Source: Parapristionchus giblindavisi
Taxonomy: Eukaryota > Nematoda > Chromadorea > Rhabditida > Diplogasteridae
DNA length: 64,000 bases
Assembly (NCBI GenBank): GCA_943737045.1
Contig: CALSFV010000504.1
Location: forward strand, 5,001 to 69,000
Direction of reading: 5' to 3'
The position numbers and the translations under genes are program-made. The first letter of the stretch is position 1, and every line of letters starts with the position of its first letter. Positions 48,668 to 60,888 of this stretch are shown here, piece by piece. Below the pieces are notes generated by a model. That model made no database searches, was not told the origin of the DNA, and saw only the letters and a list, made by a program, of their open reading frames with translations.

Positions 48668-50647
48668 ATGAGTTACACTACAGAGATGTCTCCATCTCTT
48701 AAACAATTCTCTTCTATTCTTCCTCGTGGTTCACTTGCTTATATCAATGGTAATTGGGTTGAATCTTCATCTCGATTAGTATTTCCAGTCAATAATCCAT
48801 TCAATAATGATCTTATTGCATCTACTGCTAATTGTGATGTAGAGGATGCAAAGATTGTAAGTATTACTATCTATCAATAATTTATAATATATTTATATTT
48901 ATATTGATAGGCAGTAGATTCAGCTAGAGAAGCATTTATCAAATGGTCAAGAGATACAACTCCAAGAGAAAGATCATCTATACTATCTCGATGGTTTAAG
49001 ATTATTGAGAGGTATACTGTAACTATCACAGTCATATATAATGTATACTATTGTAGAGAGAAAGAGAATCTTGCTAAACTTCTTACTCTTGAACAAGGCA
49101 AACCATTGGCTGAGGCAAGAGGAGAAATTGATTATTCAAATTCATTTATTGATTGGTATAGTGGAGAAGCTCGAAGAGTGTACGGACAGGTACAGTATCT
49201 ATCTCTATATTGATTGGTAGTATATATTTGAGGTGGTTCCAGCTCCAACTCTCAATAGACAACATCTTCATATACGTGAAGCTATCGGTGTAGTTGCTCT
49301 TATCACACCGGTAATCAATTGATCATATATGGATTACGGTAGATATCTTTGTAAGACTCATTTTGCAGTGGAATTTCCCAACAGCGATGATAGCACGTAA
49401 GGCAGCAGCTGCCTTATCTGTTGGATGTACTGTAGTGATTAAACCAGCTGAAGATACTCCTTTATCTGCTCTCGCTTTTGCTCAGGTATACCGTATTCTG
49501 TGTATATTCTAATGATATTGATTACTGTAGACAGGAGAAGAAGCTGGTATTCCGAAAGGAGTAATCAATGTTCTTCCATCAGATAGATCAAAATCAGCTT
49601 CGATTGGAAGATATCTTTGTGAATCATCTCAAGTTGATGCTATATCATTCACTGGAAGTACTGTAGTTGGAAAGGTATTATTCAATCTATTCATTCATTC
49701 CATTCATTCTCTATTTAAGATTCTTTTATCTCAATCAGCTAATACAGTAAAGAGAGTTTGTCTTGAATTGGGAGGAAATGCTCCATTGATTGTTTTCTCT
49801 TCAGCTGATCTTGATGTTGCAGTCAAGGTACAAAGATCGAAGATCAAAGATCAAAATGGAACTATTATTGAAGTATACATGTGTTACAGGGAACAATGGC
49901 AGCTAAATTCCGTGGATCTGGTCAGACTTGTGTTGCAGCTAACAGAATATTTGTTCATTCATCAATTATTCATGAATTCAATGCAAAATTAAAAGAAGCA
50001 ATGAGTGGATTGAATACAGGAGATGGAATGAAGGAAGGAATCAATCAAGTATATATCTAAAACTATTCTTTATTCATTAATTTTATGATTCAATAGGGTC
50101 CTCTCATCAATGATCGAGCTGTTAATAAGACTGAAGAATTAGTGAAAGATGCAATTGATAAAGGAGCTCAATTAATAATGGGAGGAAAAAGAGGAAATGG
50201 TTCTTGTTATCTACCTACTCTAATCACTGGTATCAATACTAATATGAGAATTGGAAATGAAGAAATATTTGGTCCCGTCGCGGCTATCCATGAGTACTTA
50301 CAGTATCCTATCATATCGTACTCAATCAATATAATTATAGATTCACAGATGAGTCAGATGTAATCAATCGTGCAAATAGTACTCGATCAGGATTGGCTGG
50401 ATATATATTCTCCACTGATTCATCTCAAATATATAGAGTAACTAGATCTCTTCAAGTTGGAATGATTGGAGTTAATGAAGGTATTCATATTGTAATGATA
50501 TCAACTGTAATATATTGATCTAAAGGTCTAATGTCTTGTGCTGAAGCTGCATTTGGTGGAGTGAAAGAAAGTGGATTAGGAAGAGAAGGAGCATCACAAG
50601 GAATTGATGAATTCACTCAATGGAAATATATATGTCAACAATTCTAA
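48668..50647 (+). CDS. ALDH5A1: Succinate-semialdehyde dehydrogenase (ALDH5A1-like)
   Basis: An NAD(P)-dependent aldehyde dehydrogenase of GABA degradation, oxidising succinate semialdehyde to succinate. Motifs in order: [77 protein letters not shown] (cofactor); [13 protein letters not shown] (catalytic Glu); [17 protein letters not shown] (catalytic Cys); [11 protein letters not shown]; and [21 protein letters not shown] near the end. The family signature [13 protein letters not shown] and the overall pattern favour ALDH5 over other ALDH classes. The first in-frame ATG is at 48668; the frame upstream has no other ATG. A typical mitochondrial presequence is not obvious, so localisation is open. 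Introns are short. Confidence 0.93.
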
Positions 50648-51518
50648 TCTCGTTTATTATATTCTTTTCTTTTGCCATAGCATTGCCATTATTAACTCGT
50701 GTAGAAAAAGATTTTAAATAAATTGACGGAGATGATTCTTAATAGAATAAAGTATTTGCAATCGTTTAAATGTATACAATTTTACTTTTTTTTTTAAATT
50801 TGCATCATGTTATATGAACACAATTGTTATTTTTGAATAGATAATAGAGTATTTGTGCATCAGTGGACTTGTGTAAAAGACCTATGAAGGATAAAAATGA
50901 AGTAGTTCGCTGTGAACGCTGTTCTGTAAAACTGGTAAGGTGGTGTTACATTTTCAGAACGTGCGCACGCCGTAACATCCTCCGCCGCGTCTCCGTCTTT
51001 ACGGCGTGCGCACGTTTTGAAAAATGTAACACCGCCTAAGGCAGGATTTTCTATCGTATATATGCTTTGCAGTCTGTTTAATGCATGATTCAAACTGTGT
51101 TAATTCGCTGTAGGGAGTCATTTAATGATAGATATATCCATAATTAAGCGAAGAAATCATTATGACAGCACATTTACAGTAAGATTCTATATTATATGGG
51201 TACAAAAATCATATAATAATATATCGTCAATAAAAATATTTAAAAAATGAACTTTTCAATCAACCCAGTAGGAAATAGTTATTTCAACCATAAATAGTAA
51301 TGTTTTAATTTCTCTTAAGAAAAGACCAAAGATTAAAATCATAAGTTCGCTCGCAATATACTCTACCGTAATCAAAGTGGCGCAATAATAAATTTTTAGG
51401 CGTCCGTGTTATTAATTTGCGACAGAGTTTTCTTTCTATTTTTTTTCTGCTTAGTTATCCGATTTTTCCGTTGCACTGCTATTAGAATTCGTAGACTACA
51501 ATTACCTTTAAATTTAAG
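50648..51518. other. Region between SSADH and the DEP-domain gene
   Basis: AT-rich apart from a GC-rich palindromic MITE at 50939-51036. It includes the presumed promoter of the DEP-domain gene. No coding frame. Confidence 0.55.
50936..51039. mobile_element. 98-bp palindromic MITE with TAA duplication (Harbinger-like)
   Basis: Element 50939-51036 begins GGTGGTGTTACATTTTC and ends with the near-perfect complement, flanked by TAA on both sides. Arms of about 36 bp surround a loop of about 26 bp. The 3-bp TAA site fits PIF/Harbinger insertion. It is GC-rich and has no coding capacity. Confidence 0.85.
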
Positions 51519-53814
51519 ATGGGCGCAACTGTATACTCTAATGAAAATGAGGATCCAGGTTTGTCTCTAATTATTTTGTAAATTTTCTAAGCTACGATGT
51601 TCATTATAGATCAGTCACAATTCAAGGGTATTAGTTACTTGAAACATTTGAAGAAACACTTGGAGGAGAAGTTCACTAAGAGGTATTTCCTATGATCTCT
51701 CAAGGTGTTCATCATCATTCATTAGAATTATTCATTATCAGTTTTGGATTACAAATGAGTGGAAGAGAACTTATTGATATCATTGAAGCCTTCATCATAA
51801 CAAATAAAGATAGAAAAGTTTGTTGTCTTTATGAGAATCAATGATATTATCTAATGTACAGATAGAAAGACCATCTAGAGATTGTGCTATCAAAGTTGGT
51901 AATATGTTATATCAAGAAGGATATTTACGACGTGTATCAGGTAGATCAAAGAGAAGACATCGTATAATTGTCTTACACGATGCATCGATGTGTCTTCATG
52001 ATTACATTATCTTATTTATATTGAAGGTGATAATATGAACTCTATAATGGAAGATAGACGATCAATGTATCGATTAGGAACATCAGAGGAACAGCGAAGT
52101 ATTGTAATGATATTCCATTCTTCTAAGGACCTAATCGATGATAATGAGAAAGTATCTAGAAAAGGATCATTCTCGAGAATTCTCAATTCTCCTCTCCGTG
52201 AGTTATTGAAATATCGTCATCTAACAATGAGTAGATAGGCATTATTGTTTTATTTCCATTTTCCCATATATATTTAATAGGAATATTATTAATTCCTTTC
52301 ATTATTGATTCACAGTTAGAAAATGTTTAAGTTCGTAAAAGAAGTACATCTCGCAGTAGAAGAGAAGAATCAAAGATATCATATGGAATAGTTAATGATG
52401 ATGAACTATTAAATGGTATTATATGAATCTCATATACAATGTACACAATTGATTGTTTAGATTCAGCTAATCTATTTGAAATATCTCTTGGTCGTCTTCT
52501 AACTCTTGTAGATATTCCTCAGATTGAAGAATTCGTAGATATGCAATCACATGTTTCTGATGAACTTCATGATGTATATTATGATATATGATTGTATCAT
52601 CAATCAATATGATTATAGACATCAACTCTTAGTCTCATTACTTCTATTCTATCAAAGATGGGTTTATGGTATGAAGAAGAAGAAGGAATGGATCCAGTCA
52701 CTGAATCTATTTTGAGAAAACATCGTAGAGCTGAGTTTGTATATATTATTTATATTATTGATTATTATTCATTTATTCAGTCTTGTCTATGGTTATTTCA
52801 AAGCTGTCAGACTTATGTGTCCAAGACTGAGAGTTGAAGAGAATACAAGTCTCGATCAATATGATCAGGTATACTGTATCCATGTTATGGTATGGAATGA
52901 TTATTCATATATTGTAGATTGAAGAATGGTGTAGACAATCATTAAAAGCAGTAGTGAATAGATTAGAATCAATAACTAGAAATGGGTCATCTACCATAAT
53001 TCCTCGTGAATTTACTAAAGGATTAACTGCTATATCTATATTATCACATGATAAACTAGTTGATGCTCTATCATATTTGGTATCTAATCAATATTTGCTT
53101 ATCTATTTATTTATATATTGATTCAGTGTGGTATGATTCCATATAAACTTCGATCTGAATTATATCTCATTATCAATTTTCTTAAAGAATGTAAGAGTAC
53201 AAATCTATTCTTCAAATTATGTGATCCTCAGATATGCAAAGGAGTTAGTTCATTCTTCTCTTTCTATTTCATTTTTCTATCCATTTGAGACATGTCCTTA
53301 TATGGAAGATGAGAATATGATCCATGCAATTGATTCAGTTCGATCATTTATCATTCCATCTAATTCAATGAATCCAGATAATCAACGGTATCTTTATTTT
53401 ATTTTTTAAATGTATTCATTAATCATTTCAGTCGAATATTGATTACTTTAGTTGATGAACTAAATGTAATTAGGGATACTGTATCTAAATTACTAGAAGA
53501 ATCAAAAGGTCATTCCAGTCCTGTTCCTACTAGATTTTGTGAAACTGATGAGGTAATCAATAACTGTGAGATACGAGAGATGAGTGAGAGAGATGTGAGA
53601 TGTGAGATGAGATATGAGATATGAGATATGAGATACCGTAATCATTAATTTCATTGAGAATGAATCGTCAACTGATCATCAATTAGCTGATTTAATCACT
53701 CTCATTCTAAAAGATGAAAGATTATCTCAACCAGATAAGTATAAGAAGATACAACTAATGCAAACCCAACATCCTCGTGCTTATGCATTATTCATTAAGA
53801 AGAGTGCTTCATAG
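51519..53814 (+). CDS. DEP-domain protein of the DEPDC1/DEPDC7 group
   Basis: The start at 51519 (MGATVYSNENEDP) leads into a DEP domain: YLKHLKKHLEEKF, SFGLQMSGRELIDIIEAFI, then RDCAIKVGNMLYQEGYLRRVS. The middle has a linker with FSRILNSPLRELLK and RKRSTSRSRREESK. The C-terminal half contains helical RhoGAP-like segments (IPYKLRSELYLIINFLKE). The end (LADLITLILKDERLSQPDKYKKIQLMQTQHPRAYALF) has the leucine and lysine pattern I associate with DEPDC1/7 C-termini. DEP domains target membranes. DEPDC1-type proteins act in division and signalling, but the exact paralogue is not resolved. Some splice joins between about 52200 and 53640 are approximate. Confidence 0.6.
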
Positions 53815-54276
53815 ACATATTATTTATTGATTACTAACTGATTGTGACATACTATCTATTACTGTGCTATACTCACTCCATTCACTCGTGTCTTTCACAT
53901 ATTAGCTAATTTTATACGAAATACCATGAAGCACAAATTCCACTCCAAATTTCGAAATTTATATTTAATGTGATCCTATACTTGTACATTTTCATATCTT
54001 CATTAGTATAAATGCTAACCAAATAAGCTGACAACAATAAATGTAATATATTTTATTACATTGATTAAAATTAACAAAGAACAAAGTAACATGACGTGCG
54101 ACAGGAGATATGTTTTACAAGAAGGAAATGTATACAAGAATGGTTACCCGATTGTATTGTATTGTCTATGCCTTTAGATCGGGAAAGAAATGATATGAAA
54201 CCCGAATATCGATTGGAATGTCAAATGAATGGAAATAACCTGAGAATGATGAAAGGGGAGAAAGATATGAAATCTA
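53815..54276. other. Convergent 3' region
   Basis: Shared 3' flanks of the DEP-domain gene and the polo-like kinase. Nothing else seen. Confidence 0.5.
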
Positions 54277-57200
54277 TTAACATCTTGTAGTCAGAGGAAG
54301 ATTACGTGATATAAAAGGATGGAAACGAGGAGATTTGAGATAAAACAATTCATGATTCATTATTTCATTGGAATCACGAAGAAGACTTAGAAGATCAGAT
54401 GATAATGTTTTGAATGATGGAGATGTTGGATGATAACTTGGTCTATATGAACATAATGTTCCATTTGTATTGATTATTGATATTATGGATGATGATGTTC
54501 CATCAGATGATAATATCACTTTAACATGATCATCCGTGAAGTTTATTTGAGTAGTTGCATTACTTATCATAACGAGAACAGCATTCTTCTTCTTAGAGAA
54601 ATGTGTTATATATGGTACATTGATTAGAGTCCAACGATTAGCTATCTACAATCGATCAAATTATTTAATTTACATTTTTAGATTTAATATAAAAGATATA
54701 TAAAATATCTTCCTCTGGAAAAAGCGTAAATTAAATTAAGTAAACGAAAAAGTTCTTCTGTTCTTTCTTTTTTTATTATCAATATTGAAATAATGAATTG
54801 AGATCTCACTTCATCATCAACATTAGCTGCTTTGGCCAATTGAGTCTCCATATATTGTCGATAACTACGAGTTATATCAGCTAATCTATAATCAATCGAT
54901 AATATGATAAATCAATAAATCAATATAATACCTAATCATATTACTATTCTTCTCTTGTAGAGGTACAGGTCTCGAAGTAGATGATGCTACATATATTCCA
55001 AAATTATCCCTCCTAAATTGAATGGAAAATATGGTGGATGATAAGAATATAACTAAATATAATAGTAATCTATATATGGAATAAATGGGATTTTAGCAAT
55101 AGTTTGTTAGGGTCAATATCTATATTGTGGTACGGTATAAACTGGCGAGAATAGTGAATATACAATCAATATATCGATTATTACAAATTACTGAAAGGGT
55201 ATACAATCTATTCCCAACATTTCATTTAATTAATAGTTAAATCGATATTTTTCAAACAAATAAGGCGCATGAGTTATTAGAAATGATAAAGAGAAGAAAT
55301 TATTATTAGATGGATAATGTATATGAATAAAGGAATAGAAAGAAACTAACGTTATTGATACTATTTCTCCTGAATTAAACTTGACTGATACAGTTCCATC
55401 CGAGAAAAGACATCCAAATCCATATTTGTTCTGATAATCAACCCATCTAAATCCAATATATCATTTAATAATTATCTTCTACATATAATATAATGGATAT
55501 AATGAATGAAATATGATTTACTTTGATACATGTAGAGGTGGATCAATTATAACATGATTCATTGATCTTACTCCATGAATAAGAGATTCAAGAGTTATTG
55601 AATGAATATCCAAATCAGAGAACATCATTGATGGAAGAGATGGAGAGATCGATAATGATGATGACGAATCATAATGACTCTCAATATCATATATTCAATA
55701 TCTATATACTATTCTTTCCATCATCTATTATATTTATGTAAACAAGAGCTAAAGAAGAGGACGATAGATGTTAAGATGGAGAGATAGAGAGTAGGGGAGG
55801 GAGAGGGAGAGAACAGGAAGTGTGAAATAAGAATGAAGAGAATAGATGGAAGACCAATGATGTAACAACAAAAATAGAATATAGAGATATTGATAGAGTG
55901 AGTAATAGAATGAATGAATAGTATACCCTTGTAGTATCAATAGCATATGTTGAATGAGATGATTGAATTCCTCCTTTATTTGTATTCATTTGAGAATAAA
56001 CAATCTGATTAGTCTTCGGATATCCATATGATGTACATGATGAAGTATATGAAGTATATCGAGGAGGTGGAGCTATTCGAGACATATCATATTCCCTTCA
56101 ATCATTCTATTTCATTAGAGGAATGAATAAAAGGATCAAGTATTGATACCTTGAATGAATAGATATAGTATCATCTCTATCATTAGATAATCTATTGAAT
56201 GAAGTCATGAATACATGACACTTTATTGATTCTACTCTAAGACGACTTGATACATCTACGCGAAGTAATCTACAATTATATTCATTCATTCATCCCATAT
56301 TATTCAATATACATTGTATATGTATTCACTGTTGACCATCCATGTATATTGATGAATCTATTCCATATTCTCTCTCATCCTGACTCACTTTGAATGTGAT
56401 CTCTATCTATTACTCCAACGAGATGGTCAGAGAAGGGGAGAGGGAGAGAGAGATAAGGGAGAGCAGAGGTAGTGAAAAGATCTAAACCGTGGAAGAAAAG
56501 ATATCCTTTCACTTCTTCTTCTTCATCTTCTCTTTTTATTCTTGACCATTCTCCTTCTCCTTCTTCCTCTACATACATTTTCATACCCTCACAAGGTGCG
56601 GATCGGCCCACTCTATACGGCTCTTTTTAGCATCTACCCACTATATAAGGGTCCTTTTTAAGCTAAATGTTATGTATGTGATTGGATTGGCATATTTCCA
56701 TATGTAATTAGATCTGCATATAATGCCTCCACTCTTTGTCTATGACAAAGAATGTCTGGACTATCCATTCATTCTAGTCAGTCCCTCGTGTGACTAGCAG
56801 TCACTTCGCCTATTTCTCTCTCTACTCGTCTACTCGCTATCTGTCTAATAAAGCTGCATAGCTTACTACGTCTTCGTCCTATCTACACCACACTTCGGAT
56901 ATAACAACTGGCGACCAGGACCATCCGACGCCAACAACTTCTTGGCTAAGGATTCGAACTTCACGTGCTGCTCATCTCCGCCTTCGCTTCGTGCTCGGGA
57001 CATACTGGGACGTCTTCACTTCACGTTCGGGACATACGGCGACGTCTTCACTGCGTGTTCTTGTTCTTGGATTGATATTACGTACTTTGTACGGCAGACT
57101 TGAGTTGCGATTCAAGTACGGACTTGTCCGGCAGACACAGCTTGCGAGCGTGTAGTATTACGTACTTTGTACGGCAGACTTGAGTTGCGATTCAAGTACG

Positions 57201-60200
57201 GACTTGTCCGGCAGACACAGCTTGCGAGCGTGTGTAGTGTGATTGCTTGCGAGCAAATTTTTCACTTGTGTGGCCGAAGGCTCTGTTCAAATTGTGATTT
57301 GGTGACTGCGGTCAACAAGTGTAATTGCGATTACATCATCAATACATGTGGATAGTGATTGGATTGTATAAGTCAATACAATGCCAAATAAGGAGATAAG
57401 ACAAGATCATGAGTCAGAGACAATGAAAGCTCTGAGGGAGCTCATTCATTCACTGAACGAGAGGATGGATCAACTACAGATGGTAGTAGAGAAGTTGAGC
57501 AACAGTACGGCTGTCTCATCACGAGGAGACCATGATATCGGTCAAGGTAGACACATGAATACAACCTGCAATGAATGTCGCAAGAATGGACATTTTGCTG
57601 AGGTGTGTATGGATGGTAGTGGTGATCTGAAGGAGATCAAACAAATGCGTGTCGATAGAACAAGCACCGACCACTACAGTATCTATGTGAGTCTACAGGA
57701 GAAATCGATTGCCATGCAAATCGATAAAGGAGCTAACATCTCATTGCCGTCAGATGAGGTGTGGAGGCAGATCGGATTGTCCGATTGTGAAGATGCGAAC
57801 TGTCTGACAGTTTGCGCCGAGAGCTCCAGGCCGGATATCAATGGAATGCTAGCTGAGACTACTCTTGGTAGTGAAGCACCATGTGTGAAGATGCTCCATG
57901 AGGTCTTCACGGTCACAATGAAGATGACCTCCGATGATATCGATCATGCAAGGATGATTGATAGTGGGCTTGCCGAGGCTACGGAAGAGAGTCAAGCAGC
58001 ACGTATGAAGACTGTGGAAGTCTTCGAGGTCACGAGTAAGATGGCCAATGATGTTGATCATGCAAAGATGATTGATAGTGTGCTTGCCGAGGCTACGGAA
58101 GAGAGTCAAGCAGCATATACGAAGGCAAGGGCTACTCTCAGGATGAAGGAGAGAAGAGCGCCTGTTGCAAATGAAAGTGAACCAAGAGAGGTCAATGCGG
58201 TTGACACTTTCTGTGGTGAGAGGAGGATCGCTGATGTCGACCCTCAACCGATCGGAGATATCCTGATAGAAGATATGTTGAAACAAAACGATCGGATGAA
58301 TGATATTGTGGAAAGGAGATTCTGCACAGGAGATGAGATCGTCTACAAGGAGTACTCAGGCCCTACTCAGTTTGACTGGGTCCGTTGGACCGTACTGAGA
58401 AGGAAAGGTTCAGTAATGGTCGAGATCCGTAGTGATCTACGAAGAGAAGGAGTACAGAGGAGTCAATTATGTAGGATTGATCCTTGTTGTAAGGAGACGC
58501 CTAAGCAGATCATGGTAGATGGATTCTGGGTGCTTGATATTGTGAATGACCATGAGGTCATCATGGATGATAATGATGTTGATGTCATAGCGACAGTTTC
58601 CGATGACAGCTGCACCAGCTACCGCAATCCAGGGCAAGCCTGACGACAACTGGCAGCAGCAACAATAACCGAGAATGATGTTAACTACGAAGACATACCA
58701 CTAAGTGGTTCTATTGTTTGATTGTATCATTTCTCGTTCTTACCCCATTGCTTTGTAAGATGTTCCATCTTAAGGGGGAGGTGTTATGTATGTGATTGGA
58801 TTGGCATATTTCCATATGTAATTAGATCTGCATATAATGCCTCCACTCTTTGTCTATGACAAAGAATGTCTGGACTATCCATTCATTCTAGTCAGTCCCT
58901 CGTGTGACTAGCAGTCACTTCGCCTATTTCTCTCTCTACTCGTCTACTCGCTATCTGTCTAATAAAGCTGCATAGCTTACTACGTCTTCGTCCTATCTAC
59001 ACCACACTTCGGATATAACACTAAAAGTTACAATTTAACCGAAAAATAAAGAAATCGACCCACTATATAAAAATAAAACGGTGAGGGTGCCGATAATGTA
59101 TGTTCCTCTATCTATCTTCTCAATGTCTCATCATCTCCTCACAGGGTATATATAGAGAGTATCACAATCGACAACAAATCATACATGGAGAGAGGAAGAG
59201 GGAGAGGGGGTCTTTGCAAATACACTTCCTCTCTAACCGTACTAAGAGTGAAAATGAGAGTGTGAGAGAGAGAGAGAGAGAGAGAGAAGGGGGAGAGAGA
59301 TGGCTATCAGTGTGGGGAATCAAGCTGAGATAACGTTCATTTGGGCAACCAATACTAGAATGAGAAGGCGTAGTGAACGAGAGAGGAGGAGAGGAGGAGG
59401 GATAGTATGGTATGAAAGAGGGGAAGATTAGCACCATCTGCCTATATGTCCTATCTCCCTTATTCTATTCTTTTCATTCTCAATACAATCAACGATCATC
59501 TTTCAGAAGGTCAAGGACACCACAAATAGACAAAAAACTTAATGATTAAAGTAAAGAGAAAGGTGTATATTATAGATGTACCCTTTAATAAGATTCCTTA
59601 TATTATTTGATAGTTTGACATCAAGAGGGAATGTGAATATTCCTTTCTCAATCTTCTTATATGTCTCTTGTAATGAAGATGAATCGAATGGTGGAACTGC
59701 TACTGCCATACAGTATAGAAGACAACCAATTGACCACGCCTTCAATCAATCAATCAATCAATCAATTAATCAATAGACAGATACCTCAGATGAAGGTGAA
59801 TGACCTTTACGTGCAATGACTTCAGGTGCAAGATAGTTAGGAGTACCAGATACAGAGACAGAGTTGATCTATATCATATAACATTATATGAAAAGATATG
59901 GGAAGATATGAATTACCTCATCAATACGACAAGCTAAACCGAAATCAGCTATTTTAACTATTGTTCGCGAACCTTCGGATGTGAGAAGAATATTGCCTGG
60001 CTTAATATCCCTATATGATTACATTAATAAGTATATTATATAGGTTAGTCATGTACCTGTGAATTACATTCTTACTGAGAATATACTCAACACCAGATAC
60101 AATTCCATTCAAATAGAAATAACAATCACTTTCCGGTAGACCTTCTGATAAGAGATAACAAGGCAATGTGATGATATAAGGGGATTAACAACTTACGTCT

Positions 60201-60888
60201 AGTTTCAGATATCAAACCAAGTAATGTCTTATCACTGCACAACTCCATTACCATATATACATTTAATGTATCTTCAAAACTATGCTTTAATTTAACTATA
60301 TTAGGATGGTCAAGAGATCTGAACGAGCAATCAATATCACATTAACAAACAATTCTTTCGCTTACTTGTGTATTCTTATTTCTCGTTCAACTTTGTCATA
60401 TTGATTATCAGTCATAGTCTTCTTATAAATGATCTACAATAGATATGATATAGTAGATGAATCAATCGATTAACAAACCTTGAGTGCCCAATTCTCATTC
60501 GTTTTCTCATCGCGCACTTTATAGCACTGAGCGAATCCTCCCTTAAACCATTCATTTTATTTGACAGCCGATTCATTCATCTGCTAGCGTTCTTTTTACC
60601 CTATGAAGAATAGGAAGAATGACTCAATACAGACACTTTCACTCTCAAAATATGATGAATCAATCTACACTACTTAGATCAAGAATATACAAACAGATGC
60701 AAGTGAATATTGAAGACATTGTTCGAAAGATAGTAAGTTGATAGAGGAGGGAGAGGTATGGGATACATATCCAATGTCCTTCTACAACTGACCTTGCCAA
60801 GAAAATGCAGTGCCTTGTATGCAGTCCTAGATGTAATATCAACATATCTTGTAATATCTGGTAGTGAATCATTCACTATCCGACCCAT
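54277..60888 (-). CDS. PLK1: Polo-like kinase (PLK1-type)
   Basis: The start at 60888 gives MGRIVNDSLPDITRYVDI and then the kinase: FLGKGGFAQCYKVRD (glycine loop), WALKIIYKK (ATP Lys), VYMVMELC, VIHRDIKPGNILL (catalytic loop), KIADFGLACR, SGTPNYLAPEVI and AWSIGCLLYCM. The exon at about 56269-56155 supplies subdomain XI (LLRVDVSSRLRVESIKCHVF) with Asp-Val where Asp-Pro is usual. Two polo boxes follow, including KWVDYQNKYGFGCLFSDGTV and TTQINFTDDHVKVILS, with Trp and the His-x-Lys pincer for phosphopeptide binding, ending at 54277. PLK1 drives mitotic entry and spindle steps. The intron 56270-59581 (3.3 kb) holds an LTR retroelement; the exon phases still match across it (KG then LLRVD). Confidence 0.92.
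56668..56906 (+). repeat. 5' LTR
   Basis: 239 bp, TG...CA ends, with AATAAA near 56847. Identical by eye to the 3' LTR. Confidence 0.93.
57079..57231 (+). repeat. Tandem duplication in the retroelement leader
   Basis: A unit of about 77 bp, starting ATTACGTACTTTGTACGGCA and ending GCGAGCGTGT, is present twice in direct order upstream of the ORF. Confidence 0.9.
57381..58643 (+). CDS. Retroelement gag/protease-relic/integrase-tail fusion (420 residues)
   Basis: A single open frame. A coiled N-terminus is followed by a CCHC zinc knuckle (CNECRKNGHFAEVC). A protease-like segment has the active-site position changed (DKGAN, where Asp-Thr/Ser-Gly-Ala is expected), so it is probably catalytically dead. 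A roughly 38-residue stretch is then duplicated (MIDSGLAEATEESQAA and MIDSVLAEATEESQAA). The last part (GDEIVYKEYSGPTQF, VRWTVLRRKGSVMVEI) resembles the C-terminal chromatin-binding tail of Gypsy integrases. All of pol between these parts is missing, yet the frame stays open. The protein could supply RNA packaging for a non-autonomous element, or it may be a recent chance fusion. Confidence 0.75.
   Translation: MPNKEIRQDHESETMKALRELIHSLNERMDQLQMVVEKLSNSTAVSSRGDHDIGQGRHMNTTCNECRKNGHFAEVCMDGSGDLKEIKQMRVDRTSTDHYSIYVSLQEKSIAMQIDKGANISLPSDEVWRQIGLSDCEDANCLTVCAESSRPDINGMLAETTLGSEAPCVKMLHEVFTVTMKMTSDDIDHARMIDSGLAEATEESQAARMKTVEVFEVTSKMANDVDHAKMIDSVLAEATEESQAAYTKARATLRMKERRAPVANESEPREVNAVDTFCGERRIADVDPQPIGDILIEDMLKQNDRMNDIVERRFCTGDEIVYKEYSGPTQFDWVRWTVLRRKGSVMVEIRSDLRREGVQRSQLCRIDPCCKETPKQIMVDGFWVLDIVNDHEVIMDDNDVDVIATVSDDSCTSYRNPGQA
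58782..59020 (+). repeat. 3' LTR
   Basis: 239 bp, identical by eye to the 5' LTR, preceded by a polypurine tract at 58771-58781. Confidence 0.93.
59258..59298. repeat. (GA)n tract in the polo-kinase intron
   Basis: A short GAGAGA tract with a GGGGGAGAG extension, downstream of the retroelement. Confidence 0.85.

Larger units (their letters stand above)
56663..59025 (+). mobile_element. Internally deleted Ty3/Gypsy-type LTR retroelement in a polo-kinase intron
   Basis: Two 239-bp LTRs (56668-56906 and 58782-59020), TGTTATG...ATATAACA, look identical. They are flanked by a CTAAA duplication (56663-56667 and 59021-59025). A TGGCGACC-type primer-binding site starts at 56909 and a polypurine tract AAGGGGGAGG precedes the 3' LTR. 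The element is only 2.35 kb. It has a gag zinc knuckle, a protease relic and an integrase tail but no reverse transcriptase, RNase H or integrase core. It is antisense to the host gene. The ancestral class is inferred from the priming site and the integrase-tail motif. Confidence 0.93.

Noticed and set aside
56375..56611. Extra polo-kinase exon (GYLFFHGLDLFTTSALP)
   Set aside because: Initially considered for kinase subdomain XI, but the exon at about 56155-56269 fits that part precisely and in phase.
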